Part shown: piece by piece, positions 1 through 9,496 of the stretch | Position numbering within the stretch: position 1 is the stretch's first letter | Layout of the letters: each line of letters starts with the position of its first letter | Source: Denitrificimonas caeni DSM 24390 | GTDB lineage: Bacteria > Pseudomonadota > Gammaproteobacteria > Pseudomonadales > Pseudomonadaceae | DNA length: 64,000 bases | Direction of reading: 5' to 3' | Assembly: GCF_000421765.1 (NCBI RefSeq) | Contig: NZ_ATXQ01000001.1 | Coordinates: forward strand, 124,001-188,000 | Notes under the pieces: generated by a model | Databases searched by the model: none | Told to the model about the DNA's origin: nothing | Seen by the model: only the letters and a program-made list of their open reading frames with translations | Made by a program: the position numbers and the translations under genes

Positions 1-498
1 TTGCAAGGTGTGCGGCACGATGGTCAACTCAAACTCACTGCCGTTAACACCATTCACCGTCAGGCTGGTGCCATCTACGGTAATCGAGCCTTTCATCGCG
101 ATATAGCGCGCCAATTGCTTAGGCGCACGAATCCAAAACTGCACCGCACGGGCGTTGTCTTGCCGAGAAATAACTTCACCCACCCCATCAACATGACCAC
201 TGACCAAATGCCCGCCAAGGCGTGTGGTCGGCAGTAAGGCTTTCTCTAGATTGACTTGGCTGCCGTTCTTCAAGTTAATAAAGGCACTGCGCGCTAAGGT
301 TTCGCGACTGACATCAGCGCAAAAACCATCGCCTGGTAACTCAACCGCAGTCAAACACACACCATTTACCGCAATACTGTCGCCAAGTTTGACGTCGGAT
401 AAATCCAACTTGCCTGTCGCCACGCGCACACGCACATCACCGCCTTTAGGCGATAAGCTACGAATGCTGCCAACGGCTTCGATTATTCCAGTAAACAT
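1..498 (-). CDS. ribE: Riboflavin synthase alpha chain, partial (3' end beyond window)
   Basis: Riboflavin synthase dismutates two molecules of 6,7-dimethyl-8-ribityllumazine to riboflavin plus a pyrimidinedione, the last step of riboflavin synthesis in the cytosol. Reading the minus strand from the ATG at 498 gives MFTGIIEAVGSI followed by the first lumazine-binding repeat, with GDSIAVNGVCLTA and GGHLVSGHVDG, and then the start of the second repeat (GSITVDGTSLTVNGV). All of these are hallmarks of the family. 166 codons lie in the window without a stop, so roughly the last 50 residues are missing. It lies directly downstream of an FMN riboswitch on the same strand, which fits feedback control by FMN. 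The gene is often called ribC or ribE depending on the species. Confidence 0.95.
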   Translation of the reverse strand, partial: MFTGIIEAVGSIRSLSPKGGDVRVRVATGKLDLSDVKLGDSIAVNGVCLTAVELPGDGFCADVSRETLARSAFINLKNGSQVNLEKALLPTTRLGGHLVSGHVDGVGEVISRQDNARAVQFWIRAPKQLARYIAMKGSITVDGTSLTVNGVNGSEFELTIVPHTLQ

Positions 499-617
499 AT
501 TGATTCTGCCCCTGCAAAAAATGCATCCATCTGCATGATGTCGATCTCCTGTTTGTGGAAAACAAGGCTTTTTTGATCGAATGGGAGCACACCGCACAAG
601 ACCTGTACGGTGCTAGA

Positions 618-818
618 TCCCGCTCTCTCTTCATCCGGACTTTAAGAATACCGTGTCACTGAGCGCGCACAATTTTCATTACCGTCGGCCTTGGGATCTC
701 ACCAAAGTCTGCTGACCTTATTAGGGGTGATTAACACCTCATAATAAGCGCTCGCGGGCTATGCACCTATCAGTACAATTACCGCCGGTGGGGATTTCCA
801 CCCCGCCCTGAGAACGTA
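618..818 (-). promoter_or_regulatory. FMN riboswitch (RFN element) controlling ribE
   Basis: On the minus strand the conserved RFN blocks appear in the right order: CTCAGGGCGGGGTGGAA with CCCACCGGCGGTAAT, then AGCCCGCGAGCG, GGTCAGCAGACTTTGGT, GATCCCAAGGCCGACGGTAAT, and finally AGTCCGGATGAAGAGAGAGCG. The element ends about 120 nt before the ribE start. FMN binding is known to reduce expression of the downstream riboflavin gene by sequestering the ribosome site or by termination. I do not see an unambiguous terminator hairpin between 499 and 617, so translational control is the likelier mode. The edges are approximate. From 819 to 990 I see only presumed promoter sequence. Confidence 0.95.
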
Positions 819-991
819 GTTCAATTAAACAGTTGTTTAACAGACGCATTTGTACCACAAAGCGTTAAATTTTGCATCTGTTAAGGCAGATACCCACTGA
901 ACTCATCTAATTAAAAGCCGTCATATTGCTTCGCCGATCGAGCCTAAACAGACACTTGCAGGCAATACCCTAAACAACTCTGCGGCCATAA

Positions 992-1027
992 AAAAGCGCG
1001 AACTGAGCCAAGCCAATTCGCGCTTTT
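992..1027 (-). terminator. Intrinsic terminator of the lipoprotein gene
   Basis: A perfect 11-bp inverted repeat (992-1002 and 1017-1027, arms AAAAGCGCGAA and TTCGCGCTTTT) encloses a 14-nt loop. Read on the minus strand, the stem ends in a U-tract and lies 38 nt past the stop of the lipoprotein gene that starts at 1421. The T-tract on the other side could also make it work in the plus direction. Confidence 0.8.
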
Positions 1028-1064
1028 AAAATCACTATTCGACGCCCTAACGGCTCACTAACAA

Positions 1065-1421
1065 TCAGCGCGAAATGGTCCAGTCACCACTCTTACCTTT
1101 AGTCATGCGCACGCTATCCGTATTGGTGATCTTTCTACCCTTAATCGACGAAGCCGCCTCAACGGTGCATTGATACGCATCGTCGCCTAGCGACTCGCAA
1201 CCATGCAGGGTTATTTTTTCAATTTTCGGCATCAAGCTTGCCAGCACATTTTTCACATCAGCTGAACTGCTGCCGGCGGCTCGATCTATTTGCAACTGTA
1301 TTTCCTGCTCTAACGCTTGTTGCACATCCGCCTCAGAAGGCGCTCCACCACCGCAAGCCGTCAACACAGCAGTCACACCAACAACAAGTCCTAGTTTTAC
1401 AAAGCCTTGTACTGTTTTCAT
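1065..1421 (-). CDS. Small lipoprotein of unknown function
   Basis: 118 residues. The N terminus is a type II signal peptide with a hydrophobic core (LVVGVTAVLTAC) and a lipobox LTAC, with the cysteine at about residue 23. The product should be lipidated and membrane anchored on the periplasmic side or in the outer membrane. The rest is a short domain with a helical region of Glu/Gln residues and two further cysteines (HGCESLGDDAYQC) that could form a disulfide. I do not recognise the family from sequence alone. It stands alone, with its own terminator downstream and no partner on the same strand close by. Confidence 0.75.
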   Translation of the reverse strand: MKTVQGFVKLGLVVGVTAVLTACGGGAPSEADVQQALEQEIQLQIDRAAGSSSADVKNVLASLMPKIEKITLHGCESLGDDAYQCTVEAASSIKGRKITNTDSVRMTKGKSGDWTISR

Positions 1422-1724
1422 TGTTACTCCTTACTTTGGCGTCTTATGCACCAGCTTGGGAAAACCTACTTAAAAGCACAAGTCGAGAAGCCGTGCAGCT
1501 CTAATCAGCCTAGAAAAGTTAACGACCGTTAAAAGAGCAAGCACTCATGCAACCGGCAAAGTAGCCGCAGTCGTCTCGCTTAACCTTTGAGCAAAATCTA
1601 TCAATACGCTATTCAAAACGTTCACTAAGATTCTACTTGTTTTAGTTATTTCGATGCTGACCCAAAGCAATCTACTTAAGCTTAGTAAAAGTGAACAAAC
1701 GAACATGGGTTTGTCTTGAGTGAT
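1422..1724. other. Intergenic stretch without a supported gene
   Basis: Between the lipoprotein start and the terminator of the hydrolase gene I see no coding region that holds up. A 65-codon minus-strand frame at 1545-1742 begins inside the terminator hairpin and has no recognisable domain. The stretch probably holds the lipoprotein promoter. Confidence 0.5.
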
Positions 1725-1759
1725 AAAAAAAGCCCTTGCCATTAAGCAAGAGCTTTTTT
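1725..1759 (-). terminator. Intrinsic terminator of the cysteine hydrolase gene
   Basis: An inverted repeat with arms AAAAAAGC-CCTTGC and GCAAGAGCTTTTTT (one mismatch) and a 6-nt loop lies 25 nt past the stop of the hydrolase gene at 1784. Both flanks are poly-A/poly-T, so it can act in both directions. Confidence 0.75.
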
Positions 1760-1783
1760 AAACACAGTTTTAATCAGCTGCGA

Positions 1784-2383
1784 TTAAGCACCTAATGCAG
1801 CCGCATCTTTAACCACACAAGCAAAAAAGTCAGCCAACGCCACCAGTTCCATGTCATGCAGCGCTTGCGCATCCAACTGTCCTGATTCTAAACCGGGCAA
1901 AGTTCGAGTTGCGCACGCATCGGCGACAACGGTGCTTTGATAACTCAAGTCTTTAGCGGCGCGCACCGTAGCACTGACGCACATGTGCGTCATAAACCCA
2001 CAAACAATGAGCGATGTACGTCCTGTTTTCTGTAAAAAATCTTGCAAGGAACTGCCAGCAAATGCATTAGGTAAAGGTTTATCAATCACTGCCTCACCAG
2101 CGACAGGCGTCAGCTCATCAAAAATCTGTCCACGTGGGCCTTCTGGGTCAAACAGATAACCAGGCACACCGATATGACGGATATGTGCCACAGGGCTACG
2201 ATGTTTACGAGCAGCGGCTAATAAACGTTCAATCTGCTCAGTTGCCGGACCCACATTAGGTAAAGCCATATCACCGATGCGGTATTCATTTTGTGCATCA
2301 ATAATAATCAACACGGCATCCTGCCATTGCGCAGCAGAATGCTCGCTGCCTGTCAGTTGAAATAAAGTAGGAAACTCGCTCAT
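1784..2383 (-). CDS. Isochorismatase-family cysteine hydrolase
   Basis: 199 residues from the ATG at 2383, chosen because GGAG lies about 10 nt upstream; an upstream in-frame extension to 2446 has no such site. The isochorismatase fold is clear. The catalytic Asp is in AVLIIIDAQNEY near residue 25. A cis-peptide and nucleophile region follows in ICGFMTHMCVSATVRAA, with the catalytic Cys in HMCVS. The family hydrolyses amides, vinyl ethers or related bonds (nicotinamidase, isochorismatase, ureidoacrylate and others). The substrate cannot be told from the sequence. It is divergent from the LysR regulator that starts about 120 nt away, which is the usual arrangement for a regulator and its target. 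Confidence 0.85.
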   Translation of the reverse strand: MSEFPTLFQLTGSEHSAAQWQDAVLIIIDAQNEYRIGDMALPNVGPATEQIERLLAAARKHRSPVAHIRHIGVPGYLFDPEGPRGQIFDELTPVAGEAVIDKPLPNAFAGSSLQDFLQKTGRTSLIVCGFMTHMCVSATVRAAKDLSYQSTVVADACATRTLPGLESGQLDAQALHDMELVALADFFACVVKDAAALGA

Positions 2384-2503
2384 TGTTGTGCTCCAGTAGT
2401 AGATGGTTGGTGCTATTGTCGAAGTGACTGGCAGCAAATGGAACACCTAAACTTGCAGTTAGTGTTTGCATTTTTGCAACAGCATTGCGCAAGGAAAATT
2501 GAA

Positions 2504-3418
2504 TTGATATTAGCCAATACATTTGACTGGAATGACATCCGTTTACTGCTGGTGTTACAACGCGAAGGTAGCTTGCGTGCAACGGCACGCCAATTAAAAG
2601 TGGATGTTTCAACCATCAGTCGCCGCCTAAGTGCGGCTGAGACAGCACTAAAAACACGTTTATTTATCCGCACAACTAGCGGCTATCAAGCGACAGTTGC
2701 GGGTCTAACCTTTTTAGAGTCTGCGCAGTCTATTTCAGGACGTATTCAGCAGATGCTAGACAGCACACAAAACTCAGCTCAAAGCATCAGTGGCACGGTA
2801 CGCATTACTTCAGTTGATTTTATTTTTAGTCTTTGGCTGGTCAAGCATATCGCCAGTTTTAAGGATCAGTACCCGCAATTGAGCTTAGAGCTACTCAATG
2901 ACAACCGTGATTTATCCTTTAGCCAAAGTGAAGCAGATATTGCGATTCGCTTGGCACGCCCCGAACGTGATGCAGCCCTTTTTATGCGTAAAGTAGGAGA
3001 GTTGGGTTGGGCTGTGTATGGCCATGCAGAACATCCACCATTAACCGCAGCAGAGTGGCCGCAACACGACTGGTTAAGCTATACCGATGACTTAGCACAT
3101 GTTCCTGAAATGCGCTGGCTAGAGCAGCTCAAAACCAGCCAACCTGCGGTATTACAATCCAGTCATCTTGAAACACTGATTCACGCCTGCAAGCACGGTG
3201 TCGGTCTCGCGCTGCTACCTTGCATGCTAGCGAACGAGGCAGGGCTTAAACAACTCAGTGATGGCCCCGTGGTATTTCGCGAAATCTGGTTACTCAGTCA
3301 CCGCCAAACATCGCAGTTAGCGCGCTTTGAAACCGTTTATAATTGGTTACTTGAGCAGTTTTCGAGCAGTGCTCAGCTCTTGCGTGGAGTCAGCTCATCA
3401 CTTAATCAAAGGCTTTGA
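2504..3418 (+). CDS. LysR-family transcriptional regulator
   Basis: About 304 residues with an N-terminal winged helix-turn-helix (FDWNDIRLLLVLQREGSL, then STISRRLSAAETAL) and a C-terminal LysR substrate-binding domain from about residue 90. It probably controls the divergent hydrolase gene. The frame also has an ATG at 2438, but that would add 22 residues before the helix-turn-helix, unusual for the family. The TTG at 2504 has AAGGAA seven bases upstream and gives the normal spacing from start to DNA-binding helix, so I prefer it. The 3' end overlaps the 3' end of the convergent ercS-like kinase by 17 nt. Confidence 0.85.
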   Translation: MILANTFDWNDIRLLLVLQREGSLRATARQLKVDVSTISRRLSAAETALKTRLFIRTTSGYQATVAGLTFLESAQSISGRIQQMLDSTQNSAQSISGTVRITSVDFIFSLWLVKHIASFKDQYPQLSLELLNDNRDLSFSQSEADIAIRLARPERDAALFMRKVGELGWAVYGHAEHPPLTAAEWPQHDWLSYTDDLAHVPEMRWLEQLKTSQPAVLQSSHLETLIHACKHGVGLALLPCMLANEAGLKQLSDGPVVFREIWLLSHRQTSQLARFETVYNWLLEQFSSSAQLLRGVSSSLNQRL

Positions 3419-5126
3419 GTTGATGACTCATAACAGCTCTTAACTTCCCTGGTCGAACCGGTTTATTCAACATTGGAATACCCAGCTTCTTGCGCAGTTC
3501 TTGCTCTTGATCTGCATAGTCGGCGGTGATCAGTACCGCTGGAAGCGTGGCACAAAAACGCGCTCGCAACTGTTCAACCACGAGCAGTCCAGTCACATTA
3601 TTATCTAAGTGTAAATCCACGATAATCAAATCTGGTGCAACACCATTAAGTGCAGTAATCGAGCCTTGGTAGTCTGCAGCCAGAACCACATCGCACTCCC
3701 ATTGGCTTAATAATGCTCCCATGCTATGCAAGATTTCAGGTTCATTATCAACAACTAAAACACGCTGCCCTCGCAAGTTATTAATAGCTGAGTTCGGCCG
3801 GCTCTCAGTCAATCGCTGCACAGGTGCAGTACTGATCGGCACTTCAATACTAAAACAAGAACCCACCCCCTCACGCGACCACAGCTCAACTCGAGTATTT
3901 AATATAGTCGCTATCCGTTCAACAATAGCCAAGCCGAGCCCGACGCCCTTGCGACCATTTGCATGGTTATTAGTCAGTTGATTAAACTCTAAAAATATTT
4001 TCTCTTGCTGCTCTAAAGCAACACCTACACCTGTGTCCCACACCTCTAAACGTACATTTTTACCTCGCCGTCTTACGCCCAGCAAAATACGCCCAGACTC
4101 AGTATAGCGACAGGCGTTGCTGAGAAAGTTTCTTAAAATACGAGTGATTAAATGCGCATCGGTAAAAACACATAAAGAAGTTTGCAACATCGTAAGTTGT
4201 AGCCCTGCTTTTTGCGCGACAGGTTCAAACTCTGACACGAGCGAGCGAAACAAATCATCGATGCGCAATGCTGTTAAAGATGGAGTAATTGCCGCTTGGT
4301 CAAGACGCGCAATATCCAATAAATCCGCGAGCAAATCTTCAGCACCCTCAAGCGCCATGTGCGCTCGCTCCAGCAAATGCTGCTCTGCAGCAGGCAACTG
4401 ACGCTCACGTAAAGTTGACATCAATAAGCGTGCAGCGTTTAAAGGCTGCAACAAATCATGACTGGCCGCAGCTAGATATTTATCTTTACTGCGATTGGCT
4501 TCTTCGGCCGCATCACGGGCGACGCGTAAAGCCTTTTCCATTTGTTTACGTTGTGCGATTTGCTGCTGTAAATCTTCATTACTGAGTTGCAACTCACGGG
4601 TGCGCTCAGCCACTCGATCTTCAAGCTCATGGTTAAGCTGCTCAAGACGCAACTGATTTTTTTTACGCTCGGAAATATCAGCAACAAAGCCCTCAAGAAC
4701 ACCGGGTTCATCATCTTTGAGCAACAGATTCATCAACACATCAAGCGTTTTACCGTCTTTGCAGCGCAAAAGCGTTTCGTAGCCGCGCACGACATTGTTT
4801 TGCAGTAACTTGGCGCGAATGCGTTTGACTTCATCCACACCGCCAACAAATAAATTGTCGGTTTGCGCAGTATTCATAGACAACAATTCAGCAGCACTGC
4901 TGTAGCCAAGCATGCTGGCTAATGCAGGGTTAATCGCGCGAAAACCACCACCGATATGTGCTTGGAAAATACCGTAGGTCGCATGCTCAAACAACCATTT
5001 ATAACGGTTGCGCTCACGCTCAACTTCTTCAAGCTGTAAGAGCAATTCAGGATAATGGCTTTTGCGTGCAGACTGATCACTTAAACCCAGCAGTCCTGCT
5101 AAGGTATTTTCAGAGTGCTTCGCCAT
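3402..5126 (-). CDS. ercS: Hybrid sensor histidine kinase, ErcS-like
   Basis: 574 residues with no membrane segments, so a cytoplasmic sensor. Domains in order: a PAS domain (about 40-155), a coiled-coil linker (about 155-215), a HisKA dimerisation domain with the phospho-accepting His223 in AAASHDLLQPLNAA, an HATPase domain with DTGVGVALE and GVGLGLAIVERI (about 320-430), and a receiver domain (about 452-570) with VDNEPE and the acceptor Asp in IIVDLHLDNN. In P. aeruginosa the gene next to ercA at this position is ercS, part of the regulatory network of ethanol oxidation. The start overlaps the end of ercA by 17 nt, so the two are translationally coupled. The signal sensed is not evident. 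Confidence 0.85.
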   Translation of the reverse strand: MAKHSENTLAGLLGLSDQSARKSHYPELLLQLEEVERERNRYKWLFEHATYGIFQAHIGGGFRAINPALASMLGYSSAAELLSMNTAQTDNLFVGGVDEVKRIRAKLLQNNVVRGYETLLRCKDGKTLDVLMNLLLKDDEPGVLEGFVADISERKKNQLRLEQLNHELEDRVAERTRELQLSNEDLQQQIAQRKQMEKALRVARDAAEEANRSKDKYLAAASHDLLQPLNAARLLMSTLRERQLPAAEQHLLERAHMALEGAEDLLADLLDIARLDQAAITPSLTALRIDDLFRSLVSEFEPVAQKAGLQLTMLQTSLCVFTDAHLITRILRNFLSNACRYTESGRILLGVRRRGKNVRLEVWDTGVGVALEQQEKIFLEFNQLTNNHANGRKGVGLGLAIVERIATILNTRVELWSREGVGSCFSIEVPISTAPVQRLTESRPNSAINNLRGQRVLVVDNEPEILHSMGALLSQWECDVVLAADYQGSITALNGVAPDLIIVDLHLDNNVTGLLVVEQLRARFCATLPAVLITADYADQEQELRKKLGIPMLNKPVRPGKLRAVMSHQLKAFD

Positions 5127-6273
5127 ATACCACTTCCATATCCCGCTGATTTGAAGTCCGCGGGTTGGTCAAGATACAAGGATCGACCATCGCATGGCGC
5201 GATAAAAATGGAATATCTGAAACGCTCACACCATAGGTAGCAAGACTGTCTTGAAAACCGACTGCGCGCTTAAATGCGACCAAATAATCAATCAAATGCT
5301 GACGAATCTGCGGTGGGCTTAGCCCACGACAATCAATGCCTAGGGTTTGTGCAATGATTTTAAAACGCTCTGGGGCAGAGTCGAAATTAAAGGCAACCAC
5401 ATGCTCGATCAGTGTCGCGTTGCACTGACCGTGGGGCAAATCTAAATACCCACCTAAGCTATGCGACATGGCATGGACTGCCCCTAAAATCGCATTAGAA
5501 AAAGCCAAACCGGCTTGCATACTGCCAAGCATAATTTGCTCTCGCAGAACAATATCGGTCGGATTCGCGATCATTTCGATCAAGTTACCACTGATCAAGC
5601 GCATGGCTTCGAGCGCATGATGATCGGTCAACGGTCCACTACCGATCGAAACAAAAGCTTCAATGGCATGCACCAAGGCATCAATCCCAGTGCAAGCAGC
5701 CAGAAACGGATCCATCGTCAGAGTGGTTTCAGGGTCAATTAGCGATACATCCGGCACCACCGCCTTACTGACAATCGAAAATTTCATCCGCTGCTGTTGA
5801 TTGGAAATAATCACAAACTGCGAAACATCCGCAGAGGTGCCCGCAGTAGTGGGAATTAAAATCAACGGCGGGCTGGGCAGACGAATCGTATCTACGCCCT
5901 CGAACTCTAGAATACTGCGGCCATGAGCCGCAACAATGCCAATCGCTTTCGCACAATCCATGGGGCTGCCACCACCCACTGCAACGATGGCAGTGCAACT
6001 GTGCAGTTTATAAATCTCGGCACCATGCATCACTTCTTCTACCCGTGGATTGGGCGAGACATCGGTGAATATATGATAGTTAATGCCTTGTTCTTGCAAG
6101 CTGATCTCAATATCAGTAACCCAACCGGCAGCTTGCACACCTGGGTCTGAGACAATCAAAACCTTGCTAGCGCCGAAAACACTGGCAAAATGGCCAACAC
6201 GGTGTCGGCAACCAGCGCCAAAGACAATTTCAGGGGAGACGAACTTGCGTAGCTCGCTAACTGATCGACTCAT
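5110..6273 (-). CDS. ercA: Iron-containing alcohol dehydrogenase, ErcA-like
   Basis: 387 residues from the ATG at 6273, which has AAGAG eight bases upstream; longer in-frame starts lack a ribosome site. Type III metal-dependent alcohol dehydrogenase: the NAD-binding GGGSPMDCAK motif is near residue 95, and the metal site region carries HAMSHSLGGYLDLPHGQCNA, with the three His and the Asp upstream (TGIDALVHAIEAF). ErcA of pseudomonads is reported to be regulatory rather than mainly catalytic in ethanol oxidation, although the active-site residues are intact here. It sits between pqqH and ercS exactly as in P. aeruginosa. The 172-nt gap to pqqH leaves room for its own promoter. A weak copy of the PQQ-region dyad is at about 6390. 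Confidence 0.9.
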   Translation of the reverse strand: MSRSVSELRKFVSPEIVFGAGCRHRVGHFASVFGASKVLIVSDPGVQAAGWVTDIEISLQEQGINYHIFTDVSPNPRVEEVMHGAEIYKLHSCTAIVAVGGGSPMDCAKAIGIVAAHGRSILEFEGVDTIRLPSPPLILIPTTAGTSADVSQFVIISNQQQRMKFSIVSKAVVPDVSLIDPETTLTMDPFLAACTGIDALVHAIEAFVSIGSGPLTDHHALEAMRLISGNLIEMIANPTDIVLREQIMLGSMQAGLAFSNAILGAVHAMSHSLGGYLDLPHGQCNATLIEHVVAFNFDSAPERFKIIAQTLGIDCRGLSPPQIRQHLIDYLVAFKRAVGFQDSLATYGVSVSDIPFLSRHAMVDPCILTNPRTSNQRDMEVVYGEAL

Positions 6274-6445
6274 AAATACTCTTCTTATAATTATCGCAAA
6301 GCTGGGGCGCAGTATAAGCAACATTTGCAGCGACCCGATATGCAGCATTTGCAGACGGCTTAGTCTAGGCCTTAAAGTTTACCAATACAGTAGGACTTTA
6401 AATACTATCCAAGAGTATAAACTCGCATATTTAACCGATAAAAAA

Positions 6446-8341
6446 TCACCTGTTTTGAAAAACTTTTTGATAGAAACTCAATTCCATATTCATCACTGCT
6501 GCAAGATTTTTAGCTTGGCGAAAACCATGTCCCTCGTCAGCAAAAACATGGCACTCAACTTGGACTTCTTGAGATTTTAGCGCGTTAACCATGACCGCTG
6601 TTTGCTCCGCAACCACCACAACATCAGTTGCACCCTGAAAAAAAATGACTGGGGTGGTTATTCGCGACACTTGCTGCAACGGTGCTCGCTTTGCAAACTG
6701 CTCAGCACTGCCAAGTAGCCAATCTAAATAGTCAGCTTCAAATTTGTGAGTCACTCGCCGCAATGCCACAGGATCACTGACACCGTACAAGCTCGCAGCT
6801 GCTGCAAACTTCTGACTAGAGGCCACTGTTAACAATGCCGTATAGCCGCCAGCACTAGCGCCACGCACGCATATTTGCTTAGGGTTGACCCAATCTTGTT
6901 CAATCAAGTGCTCAACCAACGCGCAAACATCAGCAACCTCTAACGTCCCCCACTGATGCCGTAGAGATTGTCGATAGTTGCGGCCAAAACCCGTGCTACC
7001 ACGGTAATTAAGGTCCGCAACAGCAAAACCGCGCTGCGTCCAAAATTGAATACGCGAGTCAAACACAGGGTAACAGGCTGAAGTAGGCCCACCATGCAGA
7101 AACACCACTAATGGCGGTCGTTCGTTATCCGCCAATTGATAATGCTGATTACATGGAGGATAAAAAAACGCATGCACTGATTGTTTGTCAGTGCTGGTAA
7201 AACAAAAACTGTGCGGCTTTGATACGTCATTACAGTCCAAAGCAATTTCTAATTCGGTGAGCACCTGTGTGCGCAAGGTTTTTCTATCAATCGCCAACAC
7301 AGCGGTACCACGCGCAACATGCGAAGCAATGCAATAAAAAAAACGCTCATCAACAGCCAAATGACGTAGACGGCTGTAATCTTCGGCCAGTACGTTCACC
7401 ACAGCGTTGTCAGTAAATGAATACACTGCTAGATGGCCAAAACCGTTATAGAGCCAACTGATTAAATAGTCACTTTGCTCAAGTGGCACATAATTACAGC
7501 CACCCAACTGCCAAGGCGCGCCGCTATAATCAGCCTTTAAGCCTGGTAATATTTGTAAACGACCACAATCATCTTCACGCCAAGGCTGCCAATAGCCGTG
7601 CTGATCATTGAGGACAACCGCTCGATTCTCGGCATCAAACAAAGGTTGTTGTAATGCTGCATCACCCTCATCACCGCCAAGACAAAAAGCTGTATCCCAT
7701 TCGCCATTAGGTTTGCGCGCAGCACACCAGGCTTGCGTCTGTGTCCAAGGTTGCTCAGGCCGTTGCCATTCAATCCAAATTAAACGCTCGCCGTTTGGGC
7801 TCAGCCTTGGCGATGCATAAAAGTCACGGCCTTGCACAATGACTGTAGGTGCCTGACAAGCTTGCGTGCTTGCAAGGTTTAAACTGATGCTGACAATACG
7901 ATGCTTGACCCCGCACTGACTGTGCTCCTCCTCAATAGCGATAACACTACCGGTGAGCGCATCAAACTGCATGTCTGCATAGCGGCACTGACTACCCTGC
8001 GTTAACTGTCGTGGAGCGCCCTGCCAAGTTTGCAAATATACTTGTTGGTCAGCTTCATTAGTAAATACAACGCCATCTAGGGTCAGACAAAACGAGCCGC
8101 CGCCGTATTCATAAACTCGACTTCGCACTGAGAAACCAGGTTGAGTAAATACTGCAGCATCTTGTGTGCAGTGCTGATAACAATAAAGCAAGGTTTGTGC
8201 AGTTTTCGGGTCGAATTCAGACCAGAACACGCCCTGCTCAGAAACCTTCAGCTCATTGATTTCACGCCCAGCAGCAGCGGCCTGCTCAGCGCTCCAAGAA
8301 CTGGGCCAAAAGCCTGGAGCAGGCGTCTGTGCACCTAACAT
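6446..8341 (-). CDS. pqqH: Prolyl oligopeptidase family protein PqqH
   Basis: 631 residues: an N-terminal seven-bladed beta-propeller (about 20-370) followed by an alpha/beta hydrolase domain of peptidase family S9. The nucleophile elbow is GASAGGYTAL near residue 490. The Asp is expected in the QGATDVVV segment and the His lies in ADEGHGF near the C terminus. In pseudomonads the gene directly after pqqE is pqqH, a dispensable peptidase of the PQQ operon whose exact step is unsettled. Only six bases separate it from the pqqE stop, so it is the last gene of the pqqABCDEH operon. No signal peptide is seen, so it is cytosolic. Confidence 0.9.
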   Translation of the reverse strand: MLGAQTPAPGFWPSSWSAEQAAAAGREINELKVSEQGVFWSEFDPKTAQTLLYCYQHCTQDAAVFTQPGFSVRSRVYEYGGGSFCLTLDGVVFTNEADQQVYLQTWQGAPRQLTQGSQCRYADMQFDALTGSVIAIEEEHSQCGVKHRIVSISLNLASTQACQAPTVIVQGRDFYASPRLSPNGERLIWIEWQRPEQPWTQTQAWCAARKPNGEWDTAFCLGGDEGDAALQQPLFDAENRAVVLNDQHGYWQPWREDDCGRLQILPGLKADYSGAPWQLGGCNYVPLEQSDYLISWLYNGFGHLAVYSFTDNAVVNVLAEDYSRLRHLAVDERFFYCIASHVARGTAVLAIDRKTLRTQVLTELEIALDCNDVSKPHSFCFTSTDKQSVHAFFYPPCNQHYQLADNERPPLVVFLHGGPTSACYPVFDSRIQFWTQRGFAVADLNYRGSTGFGRNYRQSLRHQWGTLEVADVCALVEHLIEQDWVNPKQICVRGASAGGYTALLTVASSQKFAAAASLYGVSDPVALRRVTHKFEADYLDWLLGSAEQFAKRAPLQQVSRITTPVIFFQGATDVVVVAEQTAVMVNALKSQEVQVECHVFADEGHGFRQAKNLAAVMNMELSFYQKVFQNR

Positions 8342-8347
8342 TTCAGT

Positions 8348-9496
8348 TCACCCTTTGATAATAATGTTCGACATTTTCTCATTGCGATAAACCATCTGCT
8401 CAACGCCCAGCGGCGCATGCTCGGCCTGCTCTCTAGCTGCTAAAATTTTTCCATGATGCTCTGATTTACTGCACACAGGGTCGGTATTACTGGCATCACC
8501 GGTGAGCATAAAGGCCTGACAACGGCAGCCTCCGAAGTCTTTTTCTTTTTCATCGCAAGAGCGACAGGGTTCCGGCATCCAGTCGAAGCCGCGAAACTTA
8601 TTAAATCCGAATGACTCTTGCCAGATGTGTTGCACGCTGTGTTCTTTGACATTAGGAAACTTGATGGGTAGCTGTCGTGCACTGTGACAGGGTAAGGCAG
8701 TCCCATCTGGGGTGATATCTAAAAACAAACTGCCCCAACCATTCATGCAAGCTTTGGGACGTTCTTCGTAATAATCAGGCGTAACAAAAATCAGCTTGCA
8801 GGGATGATTTTCTGCGGCCAGTTTCTCACGCCATTTTTGCGTAACTTTCTCGGCACGATCCAACTGCTCACGTGTCGGCAATAACGCTGCGCGATTGAGC
8901 TCTGCCCAGCCATAAAACTGGCAAGTAGCCAGTTCAACAAAGTCGGCATCCAGCTCAATGCATAATTCGATAATGCGGTCCATACGGTCGATATTGTGCC
9001 GATGCGTAACAAAGTTCAGCACCATTGGATAGCCTGCTGCTTTCACTGCTTTAGCCATCGCAAGTTTTTGAGCAAAGGCTTTTTTTGAACCGGCCAACAT
9101 ATTGTTGACCTCTTCATCGGCCGCCTGAAAACTGATTTGAATATGGTCTAAACCGGCATCACTGAGCTCTGTAATACGCTTTTCGGTGAGACCAATGCCT
9201 GAGGTAATCAGATTGGTGTAAAAACCTAAATCGCGCGCCGCTTTGACCAGCTCAGCCAAATCTTGCCGCACCAGCGGCTCGCCACCGGAAAACCCCAATT
9301 GCGCAGCACCCAGCTCACGCGCCTGCCGAAACACTTCAATCCACTGTGCGGTGGTCAATTCTTCGCCACTGCGAGCAAAATCAACAGGATTGGAGCAATA
9401 AGGGCATTGCAAAGGGCAGCGGTAGGTCAGCTCGGCAAGCAACCACAAAGGTGGGCTTTGCACAGTTTTAGCAGGACTCAAGCCAGAATTGTGCAT
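8348..9496 (-). CDS. pqqE: PQQ biosynthesis radical SAM protein PqqE
   Basis: 382 residues. PqqE makes the carbon-carbon bond between the Glu and Tyr side chains of the PqqA peptide. The radical SAM cluster motif is [11 protein letters not shown] (Cys27, Cys31, Cys34), followed by GFSGGEPL. The C-terminal SPASM domain carries the extra cluster cysteines in [20 protein letters not shown]. Length and motifs are those of the family. The start overlaps the end of pqqD by 29 nt, and GGGGGTGG precedes the ATG. Confidence 0.97.
   Translation of the reverse strand: MHNSGLSPAKTVQSPPLWLLAELTYRCPLQCPYCSNPVDFARSGEELTTAQWIEVFRQARELGAAQLGFSGGEPLVRQDLAELVKAARDLGFYTNLITSGIGLTEKRITELSDAGLDHIQISFQAADEEVNNMLAGSKKAFAQKLAMAKAVKAAGYPMVLNFVTHRHNIDRMDRIIELCIELDADFVELATCQFYGWAELNRAALLPTREQLDRAEKVTQKWREKLAAENHPCKLIFVTPDYYEERPKACMNGWGSLFLDITPDGTALPCHSARQLPIKFPNVKEHSVQHIWQESFGFNKFRGFDWMPEPCRSCDEKEKDFGGCRCQAFMLTGDASNTDPVCSKSEHHGKILAAREQAEHAPLGVEQMVYRNEKMSNIIIKG

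Noticed and set aside
1545-1742. 65-codon minus-strand frame between the lipoprotein and hydrolase genes
   Set aside because: It starts inside the hairpin that ends the hydrolase gene, has no ribosome site and no recognisable sequence features.
6385-6400. GGACTTTAAATACT upstream of ercA as a dyad copy
   Set aside because: The distance fits but the arms do not pair; kept only as a weak remark under ercA.
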